Shown in pieces: positions 1-12,333 of a stretch of DNA of 64,000 nt (position 1 is the first letter of the stretch; every line of letters begins with the position of its first letter). Origin of the DNA: Dipylidium caninum (taxonomy: Eukaryota > Platyhelminthes > Cestoda > Cyclophyllidea > Dipylidiidae); contig QEYB01001217.1 in the NCBI GenBank assembly GCA_017562135.1, forward strand, positions 434,001 to 498,000. The letters are read 5' to 3'. The position numbers were made by a program, and so were the translations under genes. The notes beneath the pieces were generated by a model, which made no database searches, was not told the DNA's origin, and worked only from the letters and a program-made list of their open reading frames with translations.

Positions 1-1229
1 TTTAACATACAAAACTTAAATTAAAAGTTTATTAATTCCAATTAGTCTTGTCATATTTTCGTGACAGAAAGAAGGTCTCAGCCCAGTTGTTGCTGCGAGT
101 ACAAGCGTAATTTCCGCAGAAGCATCCTCAGAGTTCCCTCAGCCACCTCCAAGTCCGTGACTCACGACGGTCGTGTCCCTCCCAAGGGCTGTTCCTTTCA
201 GGCGGAGGGAGGAGCGCTTTTGGACGGCGGAGACAACCGAGAGTTATGAAGGCGAGCGCAGAGGACTGATTAATAGATGTCGGCGGGAAAAAAAATGTAT
301 CAAGAAGACGGCTTCAACTTCTTCTCTCGCCATTCCTCTGTCCTCAGACTGCGGCCTCCACTCCTTGACTTTGTGTCCCCTGCGGTGAAGGGTCGGTGTG
401 CACCAAAGGGGCGGAAGGTGGGCGCATCAGTTGGTGTTCGTGGTTGATTGTGGCTTCGGGACACAAATCACTCACTTTCACCCCGACAAAGAAGCAACTC
501 CACTCTAGTATTGTTGCGATTTTAGCTCTGTCGACAGCGCAAAAATGCAAAGTGGTTGTTACCTTGCGGAATGGGGCCTGCGAAAGTTGGGCTTCAGATG
601 AGCTATCGCGACAAAGTGGGGAAGAAGATCTTTGAGCAGGACGAAGATGGGAAGCTAATCTACGCGAGAGCAGAGACGCCCAATTTGACTGCTCTCGAAC
701 TTAAAGGGGAACGTTTTCATCATTGTAAGACGCTTACACACTTCTCGCTCCATCCGCTGATAAATTGGTGTGTAAAGTCGCTACTCTGTCTCCGCCGAGA
801 CTCCAAATCAACTCGAAATTTTATGTTTTTTATTTATTTCTGACATGCACTGTGCCAATGCCAGTCACGACCCACGGGATTTTAAGCACCGGCGAGTAGT
901 CCGACGAAGTAACGACAGTCCGCAGTCCGAGAGGCAGTCCCGACTCCCTTTTGAGGGCTCTGCACTTTCCGCCTCGAGGGCCGGAAAACGCCGGGCTCCG
1001 ATGCCTCGTCCACACTAAAGCGTATCCATGACGCCAAATTAGGTGCACCTTCGTCCCACCGGACGCGAGGCCATAAAACTCCAGGTAATGGCCGTCGGGT
1101 ATAACCACTCCCTGAATATGAGTATGCGGGGGATTTTCTAGCAAAACATCCACTGCAGTATTAAAAAAACCTCCGATGTCGATGAGTAAGTCCACGGACG
1201 TGGAGGGACGTGGAGGAGTTGAGGAAGGA

Positions 1230-1248
1230 GGGGGGGGGGGGAGGGGGG
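1230..1248. repeat. Poly-G tract
   Basis: Twelve consecutive G, then A and seven G. Confidence 0.9.
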
Positions 1249-4200
1249 CATTTAGTATGCCCAGGATTTCTAGACGGACAAGAACAAATAATGCTAATGG
1301 CTTTTTCTAACCGACCTAAAGTCCGGCCAGAGGTTAACTCCCCACTTTCATGCGGGCCGCCTCATCAGACCTGTTTCTCCTCAGTGTCCTCAGGCGCCTC
1401 CTCCCTCGGTTTTCTCCTCATGTCTCCTACTCCTCCGTGGCAGCGGAGACTGTACACTGCGCCTCAGGCTCAGGATAGGGTGGAGAGGAGATTTGGCGGT
1501 ATGCTGTATTAGAACAAAGTGAACCGAGAGTCATGTAAACAAACGGTAAGGTATGTTTCCTTAGAGCATCACGCCCGATTTGGACGAACTGACTGGGTTG
1601 ACTAGAGTTTTAACGACCACAAAGAAGGAAAATACAGAAAAAAGGGAGTTAACTCAATCTACGGTTCCTCCTTCTTAGAGGCTTTTATTTTATCTGGAAG
1701 AACGGGCCGGTGGTAACTTTCATTCGAGCTGAATAAAAAGTCCAGACATGGCCGACATTCCGCAATAGTCAACCGATATTTGTTTTTTCTGTAGGTAAAA
1801 GAATGCTCAACGTAAAAAATAGAAATAGGAGGCAGAAAAATACATTTTTCCTGCTGACAAAATGAACTGTATTGTTCCAGTGGTTGTGAATCACATTGCA
1901 TGACGGGGACCACCAACAAATGAGATTTCGGGGAAAGCAGGACCCTTCAAGTTACTGACATGCATCTAGTCAGGGAAATGAACTCATCATGTCGCCCTTG
2001 TCTCTCCTTTCCTTCCTCTCGGCCTCTCCTCTCCTCTCCACTGTCATTAATGGGTCAATCAAGAAAGCTTCTGACAGCAATAAAATAGCAGATAAAACGC
2101 ACAGTGAATGAAGGCGTTTTAAGAACAGAGACGGACATTAACGGGTTGCATTGACACGTAACCCGGACGTAGACCCTACGGCATTGTCTGTCTCCGATGC
2201 GTTGTTTCTCCTTCAGACTGCTATATCCTTTCTCTCCTGTTCTGCGGTCGCCAAAAATAGCGAATGTGTTAATCAAAGAAAAATGTTCCCGTCACTTTAG
2301 CCCTTCCGATTTGTCTTCCCTTCCCTGTCCACGAAATGCTTATTTAAAAATTGTCTATAAGCCGCCAGGTTTATCTAATCTCTATGGCTGATGTTGGTTT
2401 TTTAATCTTCTCCAAAATCGCGGAAAAATGTACGGTGTAATATGAGAATACGAAAGAAGAAAAAAGAGGAGAGAGATATCATAGGCGCGTGGTCCTCGGC
2501 ACAGTTGAAAGGCGGCACAGAATGCCGGAAAGGAAAAACACTCCAGGCGGTAAAAGTATACGGAGTAATCCTAAACTTTTATTCAAATCCATGGGAAGAG
2601 TAAGCTTTGACACTGTCTCTCGCTCTTTGCTTTCATTAATCGGATTTGAACGCAGATGTTCTCTGTTTATTCCAACAACCGAGAATTAAGTCATCCAAAA
2701 GAAGGTTATTGTCGAGAAAGAGTTTTGGTAACCGGGGACGCGCGCATGATGTGTAGGGATGGGCGACTAGGAATTTGCACCTAAGTGGTCATAAATTTAC
2801 TTTTGACTTGATCAACTGTAGGTTTTTCAATTTGGGGAAATGTCAAAAACGTCAATTTTTCCAACTTTCGAAATTAATATCATACAAGTTAGTTTGGTTG
2901 CGTTGTTCATTTTATAATCAAAATTATCTCGACTTCCCATTTGATTCTCCATCATACTAACAGTTTTAAAGATATAAGATATAAAAAGTTGTTACTTTTT
3001 AAAATTCAGTAGGAAATTTTACAACTGGTCGGTCAAACGGCAACACTCAAGGCAGGTTCGTCGTAGAGAGTTGAAATACTAAAGACAAACTGTCAAACCA
3101 TTCGATTGTTTTGAAGCCAAACGAAGAATTTCAAAGACACGGGATTTTCTTTCCTGACCACGTAAAGCCCTTTTAACATTTGTGAGCACCAGTGCTTTAA
3201 AGAATACCAACTGCATACCACTTAGCATACTTCGATTGGCTGATTTGTTTTGGAAGAAGCAACAACGGGGTGTATTTAATAGTTTCAGCAGAGCAAAAGC
3301 TTTATACCTTTGTGCACCAATCCACTTGTTAGGACCGTCAAGATGTCCTTCGAACTTACACCACAAATGACAAAAAGCCCCCCGCAAATTACTTATGCAC
3401 AGGGTCACCGAGAAGGCTTTCACCTCAGTGCACCTCCCCGTTTCCTTTTTGCGCTGGTCCACCAGCCGGATCCTCGACGTTCCTGGCAATCAGATGCGGT
3501 AAAACATGATGGTAGACGAATGTGTTTACAGGACTCTCGTATTTAATTCCGGGAACATCAGATATCATAATTTCATATAGTCCTGTCTTCATCCTTTACA
3601 ATGTCATTAAGTTCAATTCTCTCCACCTATGCAAACGTCCACAAAACAGTTAACATTATGGGGACTGCTAAATCGAGAGGTGGCTGGTGATGTGTTGGCC
3701 CTTTGGGCGCTGAAACCGCAGCTGAAGATCACAACAAGAATCTTCCTCTCCCTTTTTACTCAAATTGAATGTTATCAATAAACTCTTAGTGGATGGCATC
3801 TCAAAGCGTGACTATATATCATTAAGAAATTGGTCGAAGGCTAGAATTAAATGAGCATATTGAGACATAAACGAGTTCTTTAACTCTCATCTCTCGTATG
3901 CATAAGAGATTTTGCTACCTCCGGCAATCGGGCCTCATTAGTATGCTTTTTTCAGTGATCTTTAGTTGGGACGATTTCAAAAACAGACCGCCGTTCTCAT
4001 TCGCTTCAAGCTTATGCTGCGGTAATGTATAGATTTAGGGCACGAAGATACCATCTGTCAAGAATCGCCGTCCTAAACGCCTTTACATGCTCATGGTGAT
4101 GATTCAGCGAGTTTAATCCCTTGGACATTATATTTCATTACCTTGTCTTTTTGGAACCTGTTTACCATATCGTTTGGAAAATTTTCAACCTTGTTTTTGA

Positions 4201-5092
4201 GTAGTATTCAAGTTTTGTCCTGATGTTAAGACATTATTATACCTCTGAAACAGACCGCCTCTCCATTCCGCTGATAGGCTATAGGTAAGTGTTCGCGAAA
4301 AGCCTTTAAAACAATATCCATACCTTGTTGAAACTTGGAACTCATAGATACCATATCTGGAATTTTTCAACCTCTATGCATTTGTTGTCCCGTTAGACAT
4401 TCATTAACTCTCGCATTTAGATTAACCATTCGCCCACTTATTGGCACACCAAATGAGCAGGTTCGATTTTCTTTCTCTGGCCATTCTCTCTCCTCACTTG
4501 TGAGGCCTTTTCTCCCATCGTCCGTTGCCCACAAAACCGACGCTTCCCTGCTCCCCCTCCCCCCCCACCGATGCGGAGCCGACATCGGGCCATCGAAACA
4601 GCTCCCCCACGGAGGCGTGTGGCCTGATGGACGCGAGTCGAGAAATCTACCGCCATCCTGGAAACCACCTCCTCGCTCCATCTTTTATGTTCTCCCTCCA
4701 GTATTCTGCCTTTCTTCCCCCTTCTGAGTGTTTAGCCGGAAAAACGTTCATTTCGTGGCCAATGTAAATGAAGGAGCCCTTAAAAAGCGCCTTCCTCTAT
4801 CTCGACTTTGTCGTCTCGCTGGTGTCGGCACAATCAAAAATACGTGTTATTTCGAGCCGGCATTTTAATCTATCCGGCCTTTTACCTTCCGATGTTTCAT
4901 TCTCTGTTTTAAGATAACTTTTTCCACTTGTTTGTTCACGTGACGAATACAGTCGATGCCCGAATGTTTTCTCTCAACTGCTCGAGAAGCCGAATTCACC
5001 CACCTTCGCGTTCCGGCGAAAGCCTCGCTCACAAGTGGGCGGCTCTTTTCCTCACCCCTCAGGCCAAATAGGCGAAATTGAGAATAGTGGCT

Positions 5093-5132
5093 GTCTCTCT
5101 CCATCTCTCCCTCTCTCTCGCTCTCTCTTCTC
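5093..5132. repeat. CT-rich pyrimidine tract
   Basis: Interrupted (CT)n with a few other bases. Confidence 0.8.
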
Positions 5133-8100
5133 AAGGCCTGTAGGAGGGGTATAATTAACTAACAGAGGATGCTGAATTATATTTGCCCTAAGGTGACCTT
5201 CCACAACTTCGTCACCGGCGTCCAAGGATCTGCTTCTGTGCTCGGGATGAAGTGTGAATTCTTTTATAGTTGTGAGCGTGAGTATCCAACACACCACACA
5301 CGCTCCTTATATGGTTTAGACTAGTGCGAGTCTCCCCCTTGTCACAGACGATGTGATAAATGTGCTGAGAATTTGTGCGCCTCTTCGTATTTAAAAGACG
5401 CGACACAGAGGAGTTGCTTACGACCCAGAGATGGTGGCATATTGTCGGTGGCTTGGCACACCACGGCAGTGCGCCTAATGAGACTTTGGTGGTGGAATTC
5501 TCTTTTCTCGTCTACTCGCTATAGCTCGCATGTTACCACAGGCGAGTCGGGTGCTCACTTCACCGCGTGTATTGCTATCCGTAACATTTTGCTCCAAGTG
5601 GTGAGAATTGTTCACAGGATTATAAATGCACTGACATCACAAATCATCATACCTGCCAATTGGTTGTGCCACATCAGTCGCCACGAGAGATGTGACGTGT
5701 GACAGCAAAACTGCCACCATGAAACAAGGGCCATTCCGCAAGCCGCTGGTGAGACGAACGTGACGAGAGTGGAGGCCTGACAGGTACCTGAAATCCGTTA
5801 GTTGTCAGCGTCTCTTATCCAGTTGGGAGGTTTCGACAGTTACGGCCACGCTGTGTGAATTATACTGCCGCGTCGTTTAACAATAAATCCCCTTTTTGTT
5901 AGTTTGAGAGTTTTTAATTACCTACGTGGCGTGGCATTCACCTTCCATTAATTACTTCCCAGTGAGTCACCGGGACGGTAAAGTACAAGGGAATTCGTTT
6001 TGATGGTCCCATGCTCCAGGCGATCTGTATGGACCCTTACACTTTTTACCGCACCGGCCAGCGACAAATTCCCTCGGTCCAACCCAGACAGAGTCCATAC
6101 TCAGTGGCAAAGGCAATGCTCACTCTCAGGAATAATAGAAGGACTGCTTATTACTACGCAAAAAGTCGCAGCAAAATTTATGACAATTTTATCATTCACT
6201 TTATTTTAACGGAAAAACAGAATGCCTCGAGGGGTTGCTAAGAGTTCACTTTAAGGCTGAAAAAGAATAGAACTTTGTCTTTATTCAAAGTGAAGGGACT
6301 TGATAAACAAATGCAATCCACTACTCCTGTTATCAGCAACAACACACACACACGCAAAGGTCCGCCACAAAGCGCGTATTTGTCTGGTATGAGTCACTCC
6401 ACCTGCCCGACGCCCATTGGGCTCGCACCGTGGCAACAAAGACATGCTGCCGTCCATTAATTGGCTATCAGAAGTTGACTAGATGTTCACACTACAAACA
6501 GGCGGTGTGAGCTTAGCTGGCGGCAGGCGACAAGTGGGAAATAGATGCTTTTCTGAGCTGGAGATGCCACTCTTAGGTCAGGATCGGAAGGAGCGAGCCC
6601 AAGTCGTAGGAAGGGGCGTAGGGTGGAGAAGCGACGCCTACGTCCCAGCAGCTCCCCAAGGTAGGGCCGTTTTCACATCCCCTTTACCCCGCCCACCCCA
6701 CCCCACCCTGACACATGAAACCCTGCCAACAGGGACATTCAACTCCTTGAAATGGCTCTATCTTCTTAAATGGAGGTCGAAAAGGGTCCCCTTACAGTAA
6801 TTGTGTGTTAAGTAGCAGTATCTTGGCCTCCCAAAGGTGAAAGAAAAGAAAAAAGGTGTATGCAATACATTACTGCGCTGTCCCTTCATCTCCGTCGCAC
6901 ACACTAGTCGGGATCCCTTGTGCGTTATTAACGGGGGACTCGGCTGTTGTCATTGATGTTATTGCAAAGGCAGATTCAGAACTAATAGGGTCGCTTGTTA
7001 GGTTGACATCACTGCAAACGAAAACTCTTCACTTCCTCATTCCGCTCCAACTGGACTGCTTTTCGTACACTCCTGCCTCAGGGCTGACTTTACGAGCGCT
7101 CCACTGAAGTGTTGGCGATTCGGCGGTGACAATCACAAACTGTGATGTGTGGTCTATGCAGTTTCCTGCCTCCATGCTGTGGTTATCCGCGGAACAGCAT
7201 TAACGCAGCGACCACACGAAAACACGCGCCCCACATGCAGTTGCTATGGCTTTCGGGGTTAAAGTTGCGAGGACTTGTTCTCTCCGTGCAGCTGCTTTTG
7301 GTTTTGTGGGGCGGACGAGTATGCCTGAGAGGCGCTGGCGGTGGGGACGGGGCGGGGCGGGGTTGGGGTAGGTTGCTCTCGTCTCCGCCTAATTGACGCG
7401 GTCCCCGTCGACTCTCGCCCCGCCTCCCCCAGGTCCAGCAGAAAATTTTGTCCTGAAACACAACTAATCACTTTCTCCCACCTCCTAAGGAGACCTAGGA
7501 TTGTTTTCCTCGCCCTAATTAACACACAGAAGATTCGCTCACCCCTTCCTCCACTTCTGCCTTACACCCGCTCCCCGTTCGGGCTTCCCGTGTGGTGATT
7601 GATTAGTCCATTGGCCCAGCGCAAATATTTCACATTTCCCACTGCTGAAACCTGGGCACAGAGGAAGTTTTGTGGCCTGGATATAAAGGATTTCTCACTT
7701 CCCTCGTCTTTCCTCCAGACACGCTTGAGCAAAGTAGGAGCTGCAGTCAGTGGAGCACTTTGTACTTGTCCTCTGCCCGCGCTCTTCTCAAACCCCTCGA
7801 GGATGCTTGAGGAATTCGTTCTCCCCTCAAGCAAATTCCCGACGCAACTTGTGCTCTTGAAAAATTTATTTCACACATCCGCTAGTCGCCAACGGCTTAC
7901 TGCGAAATTCACTCATTTCCTATTTTAATATTTGACTTGGCGAGACTTTCTTGTATGATCCAGAAGGTGTTTTCAGGCAGTAAAACCCACATATCCAACA
8001 AGTGTGCCTGGTGTTCGGAGACCAGGTTGAGTCTCCACTACTTCGAGGCCTTGGCGACTTCTTGGCCTCTGCGTCTCCGCTGCTGCCTCTCAGCCTCCCG

Positions 8101-8464
8101 CTGCAATCTCTAAGAGACCGCGGTGCACTTTTTAACCTGGTTTCAATTTTTGCCATTAGCTTTTGACGTGCGCCAGCAGTCGGTTGGAGTCTCCTCCGCC
8201 TCTGCCTCTGCTCCTCGCGTTCCCCAACGTCCCCAGATTGTGAATGAAAGCATTAGTTAATGCCATGACCTTCGTGCATTCCTCTGCTCTGGGCAATGGC
8301 GCTAGCTACGCCTGCTCACTTTCCCCCTTAAACGTCGTTCCACACTGCGTTCAGGATTTGAGGTTAGGAAGAGAGATTTGCCTTCTCATCCCCTTTTGAC
8401 TTTGAAAATTCGGTCGTGGTTCAACCCTCCTCCACTCGTCATTTATGCATGTGTGCGTGTGTCT

Positions 8465-8482
8465 TCTCTCTCTCTCTCTCTC
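8465..8482. repeat. (TC)n microsatellite
   Basis: Nine uninterrupted TC units, continuing into a CT-rich stretch. Confidence 0.9.
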
Positions 8483-9873
8483 CCTCTTTGTTCATTGTCT
8501 TTTTGACCCCCCGGAGGCTCTGCAGCGACGGTGTGGCACTTTACTTTATTCCGTGCCTCCCAACTCTCGGCACCTTTCGAGAGACTCCGAACAAAAGTGG
8601 TTCATCTAACGCAGCTATCGGGAAATCAAATCTTACTTTCCCTCCCTCCTTGACGGTTTCCACGCAGATTAGGTCAAGCCTAACGCAGGCAGGTTCTCAC
8701 GTATTCAGCCTGCGAATAAGATGAGAGGTTTATCCACCCTCTCACAGCTGAAGTAATTCAACGCAGGCAGTAGCAGAGTGTTTTGCATCTTCACCGTTTT
8801 TGACATTTGTTCTCTTCTGCCTCGCTAATGGCTCTCTCGGGGCTTTGTTGCCTAGTCGCGTTGTAGGAAAAACCACCCACGAAGCCTGTAGCTACCCGTA
8901 GCCCAATGGTGAGAGAGTAGGGTCAATTTTAGGGACGGAGGAGGGGACTGATCTGATTTGTAGCGCCGTAAACCCCCTTTGCGCCCCTCCCCGTACACTG
9001 GGCTGACAGTCTGGCCACTCCGTCTGCACCGGTGGAGGTGAGCGAGAGAGACGGGAACGGTGACATCCGATGAAAATGGAAAGCGGACAACGTAAGTCAG
9101 TTTTTCGAGGACAAAAGCCAGCCCGTTTAAGCATTCGTTGACTTTTGTGTTTGAAGTCCGTATTGCGTTGGCCTCAGTTGTTCCTCGGCCGCTTCGTGAA
9201 GCCAGTGAACCTTGTCCTTGCTAAAATCCCCATTTACACTTCCTAAAGTCATTTCCTGAACTTTTTCTATTCTCAGTCCAAAAGTAACGTGTGGTTGAGG
9301 CTCAGCATTCGCCGGTGGGATGCAGGTTGAGTGGAGGGAGTGTGCGCAAAACCGTTTTCTGGTATTCCGTTAAATCTCCCGTACAACCCTCCTTCTTCTG
9401 GACGTGCATCTCACCGAGTAATTAATTTCCACAGGACTCGACGAAGGTAAAGGGCCGATGTGTGCTCCGGGGCACGAAGAGAGATTACGGAATTATCGTA
9501 AACCTCCTCAGCGTTGTGAAAAAACTGGCGTATTCGGCACCATCCAGTCTCTCTCGGGTCTGCTTGGCGTTTTAAGGCTACGATTAACTTAACGAGTTTA
9601 ATTATTCTATGGGCGTGTGGAGGATCGTGCGCCCCTCCGCGTGGGTAGGTGTGAAAGGCTGATGCGGTCTCAGTGCTTAATCGCACACACACACGCCCAT
9701 TGGCATTCGAGGTTTCCACTAGACGACCACGGCATGTCATTGGTCCCCGAAATTTCCGTTTTATACAGTGAGTTCTTTACTTGTCTTTTTCGTTCACTCA
9801 CTCATCTACCCACTGCTCACTCATTCACTCACTTTCTCTCTCACTCTGTACGTGTGTGTTCGTGTATGCGTAG

Positions 9874-10127
9874 ATGAAAAAGCGGAGATTAGTAACCGAC
9901 CCGGTTTGGTGACTACCGCATCTCAACCCTCCGTGTACCTCTCAACTTACGCGGTCAAAGGAACGTGGCTCGCGGGTGACAAGCTAAATCGCATACACTC
10001 CATCCCCCATGCTGTGGAGGAGAGGTCGACCCGCGATCCCCAATTCGTGAAGCGTCGCGCCACCACATTCGACACCGACATGTCCGCTCAACGCCAGGGA
10101 AAGGCTGCTAGTCGGAGGCGTCTTTTC
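9874..10127 (+). CDS. Candidate 5' exon of the RasGAP (N-terminal, before the PH domain)
   Basis: An open frame of about 84 codons runs from an acceptor (tgcgtag, ending 9873) to a good donor (gtgagt at 10128). It includes DKLNRIHSIPHAVEER, which resembles the conserved KLxRTxSVPVEGR segment ahead of the PH domain in SynGAP and its relatives, and it ends in a basic SRRRLF. It enters in phase 1 and leaves in phase 0. The link to 12180, which needs a phase-2 donor, requires at least one further exon. The candidate at 10937-11001 would supply the right phase. I could not find the exon carrying the family's first PH strands. Confidence 0.5.
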
Positions 10128-10936
10128 GTGAGTTATTCCCCCTCCCCTCCCCCCTATCGCGGCCTACCTCAAATTTCATGTCATTTCTGGGTCTGCGCAT
10201 CGGAGACGTGATCACAGCGCTGACCTACTTCCCTTCCAGCCTTCCCCAAACTGGCGGGAGAATTCGTGGACCGATTTGGATTTTAGCAATCATCCAATCA
10301 CTTGTGTTGAGGACCAGAGCAGTAAGACGTGTTTGGCAATAGGCGGTAGCTCACAATCTCCTCCTCCTGGTGCAATGCAACAGTGGAAAAATGCATTCTG
10401 AAGTCCCGGGCAGTTTGGATGGGCGACAGGACAAGATGAGGGGCATTCGGATGGAAAAGCGCACGGGCACGGTTCATAGTTGCCTCTACCTGCGGGGTTT
10501 TGTGTGTGGATTCAATTCCGCACCAACTGCATCTTGCCTCCGTTGTATTAAGGCAAGGCAGTCCGGAAGGCGTCTGTACTACTAACAGAAATAGGCTGTA
10601 TGGGGCTCACTTGTTCGTAAATAGCCCCTTTTTTCGGTAGACTGAGTGAAAACGGTTGAATCAAGGGGGTGGGGGACGGGGCTTTCATTGAGGGCGGTGC
10701 GAAACAACTTCAAACAGTGCAATTAGCATGGGAAGAGAAGAGGTGAAGTGAAGAGGGAGGCGCACTCGGACTCCGTGTGCCACCGACCCGGTGCATTGAT
10801 TCGCTTTAATGTATGCACCCCGAGTTCTCCACACTTCACTGCCGTGTGTTTACCTCCAGCTTTTCTTCTCAATGACATTAACTAACGGCCTACGAACTCG
10901 TTATTCAGGTGTGTTCTCCTCAAAACTTACTTTTAG

Positions 10937-11001
10937 AGTCTTTTTTCGAAGTCGACCAATGGAGTCCGCGAAAAGGCTACTCTCAGGGTTAAGCCAGACC
11001 G
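10937..11001 (+). CDS. Possible small RasGAP exon bridging 10127 and 12180
   Basis: A 65-nt interval is bounded by an acceptor (acttttag, ending 10936) and a strong donor (gtgagt at 11002). Read in phase 0 after the exon ending at 10127, it stays open and leaves two bases, which is exactly what the exon at 12180 needs. The encoded peptide is basic but has no clear match to the family. Another frame encodes MESAKRLLSGLSQ, which looks slightly more like the family's SRRLKSS segment but does not fit the phase. This is a phase argument only. Confidence 0.25.
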
Positions 11002-11083
11002 GTGAGTCCGTATTACTTCATGATGCTTCTCTTTTGTCATGCATTAAATTAGAAACCCAAAGCCTTAGTTGCTGACTTGTATT

Positions 11084-11096
11084 CCCCCCCCCCCCC
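11084..11096. repeat. Poly-C tract
   Basis: Thirteen consecutive C. Confidence 0.9.
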
Positions 11097-12179
11097 TCGG
11101 AGATATTACAGCTGGTGATTTCTATTGCCTCTGAGTCAAACGCCTCGGTCTCCCCACTCGGCAGGGGTCTTTAAACACCTCCTCGTAACCACGAACGATT
11201 CGCAATGCGTTGGTAGCGACTACGTGACCATCTCGAGGTCATCGTCGGCATTCTCTCACTCTTTTCTGATTAGATTCTCTTCATTAGGTTTCTGATGAAC
11301 GGTCAATTCTAAGTCCAACTTGTCAGTATTTTTGATGTCCCTGTTGCTTGGCTTCTTGTCGCGTATGCTCAACGCGTCTGTGATTGCACTTTGTTTTTCG
11401 TCAGGTCTTCCATGTAGAACGAAATTTTTAGCGAAGAGGCGTCGAAGCGAGCTACATTATGCTGAGAGACGCAGAATAGATTGGTTTATCCTAAAATACT
11501 TGTGTTAGAATGTGTCGGTTTCACTCACGACCTCCATCGGTAATCGCGTTTCGCTAATGTGAGTTGCCAGACTCGGCGCGGCTTTGCAGTGCTGGGCCAG
11601 AAAGTCTGCTGTGCACGAGCCGACCATTTTCGTCCGAATGGAAAGGAACGCGCTGACCCGTCCCTGCCTACTTGATTGGCATAGGCAGAGCGTCGTCGGG
11701 CCAGGCGAGTCGTCGTCAGTAGGTCGTGAAATGGCCCTCCGGCAGGGGTGTAGGACAGAGGCAACCGCAATGCTTCTCGTCAGGGGAGTTTGTTCCGATC
11801 CCCTCGGGTCCACTGTTAGTCAGGAGATCAAGAAAAGGCGCCTGCCTCCACCTAATCCCCACTTGCCTGTTGTCACCTCCTTTTTTTCTAAGACGTATTA
11901 GGAGACGATGAGGGATGCTGCTCCTGCCCACATCAACATTAACACGGCAGCATGGCCTTGTTCCACGCGCAAGTGCCCTTTCCTCTCTGGGGAGGAAAGA
12001 GCTTTTATTTACGGTAGTCACCGTTGCAGTTGGAAGAAATTATTTTATTACTCTCCTCACCTTATTTTCCTCCTTCAAAGTCATAAAATTGGGTGAAGTT
12101 CCCTTCATGCTCTACCCCACCTACACCCTTTCGTGACTTAACGATCCGATTGAATTTGTCGCTTTTTTATTTTCTTTAG

Positions 12180-12333
12180 CCCTCCACCTGATGACCTTCC
12201 CGGGAATTCTACCGCCTCCAACATGGTTCAAAACCTTGTGGACTCCTTGGGCCGTCACAAGTCTGAGCTGCGATTCTCTGTCTCCTCTCTCCACGACAGT
12301 ATTGTCCAACAAGGCCAGAAAAACTGTTTCCAG
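12180..12333 (+). CDS. RasGAP exon: PH domain, middle strands
   Basis: It begins after a polypyrimidine acceptor (tttctttag) with one base completing a codon, runs 51 codons and ends at CAG|gtaacc. The segment SSLHDSIVQQGQKNCFQ aligns with the family's KPVHSSILGQEYCFEV, a hallmark stretch of the SynGAP/DAB2IP PH domain. The preceding NLVDSLGRHKSEL corresponds to the variable linker after the family's SHESLL motif. Confidence 0.85.

Larger units (their letters stand above)
1..9873. other. Mostly non-coding, GC-richer stretch upstream of the RasGAP
   Basis: Only short, overlapping ORFs without recognisable domains occur here, often open on both strands at once as expected by chance in GC-rich DNA. 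It holds a poly-G tract (1230-1248), CT-rich tracts (5093-5132, 8465-8482) and many TAATTA/CATTAA motifs (for example near 5914 and 5948). The missing first exon(s) and promoter of the RasGAP probably lie here, but none can be placed. Confidence 0.5.

Noticed and set aside
830..1195. Minus-strand ORF of 121 codons
   Set aside because: No domain, no splice context, no promoter or polyadenylation support, and isolated from any gene.
11584..11901. Possible RasGAP exon between 11001 and 12180
   Set aside because: Open in three frames on both strands, and none of the peptides resembles the family's pre-PH region.
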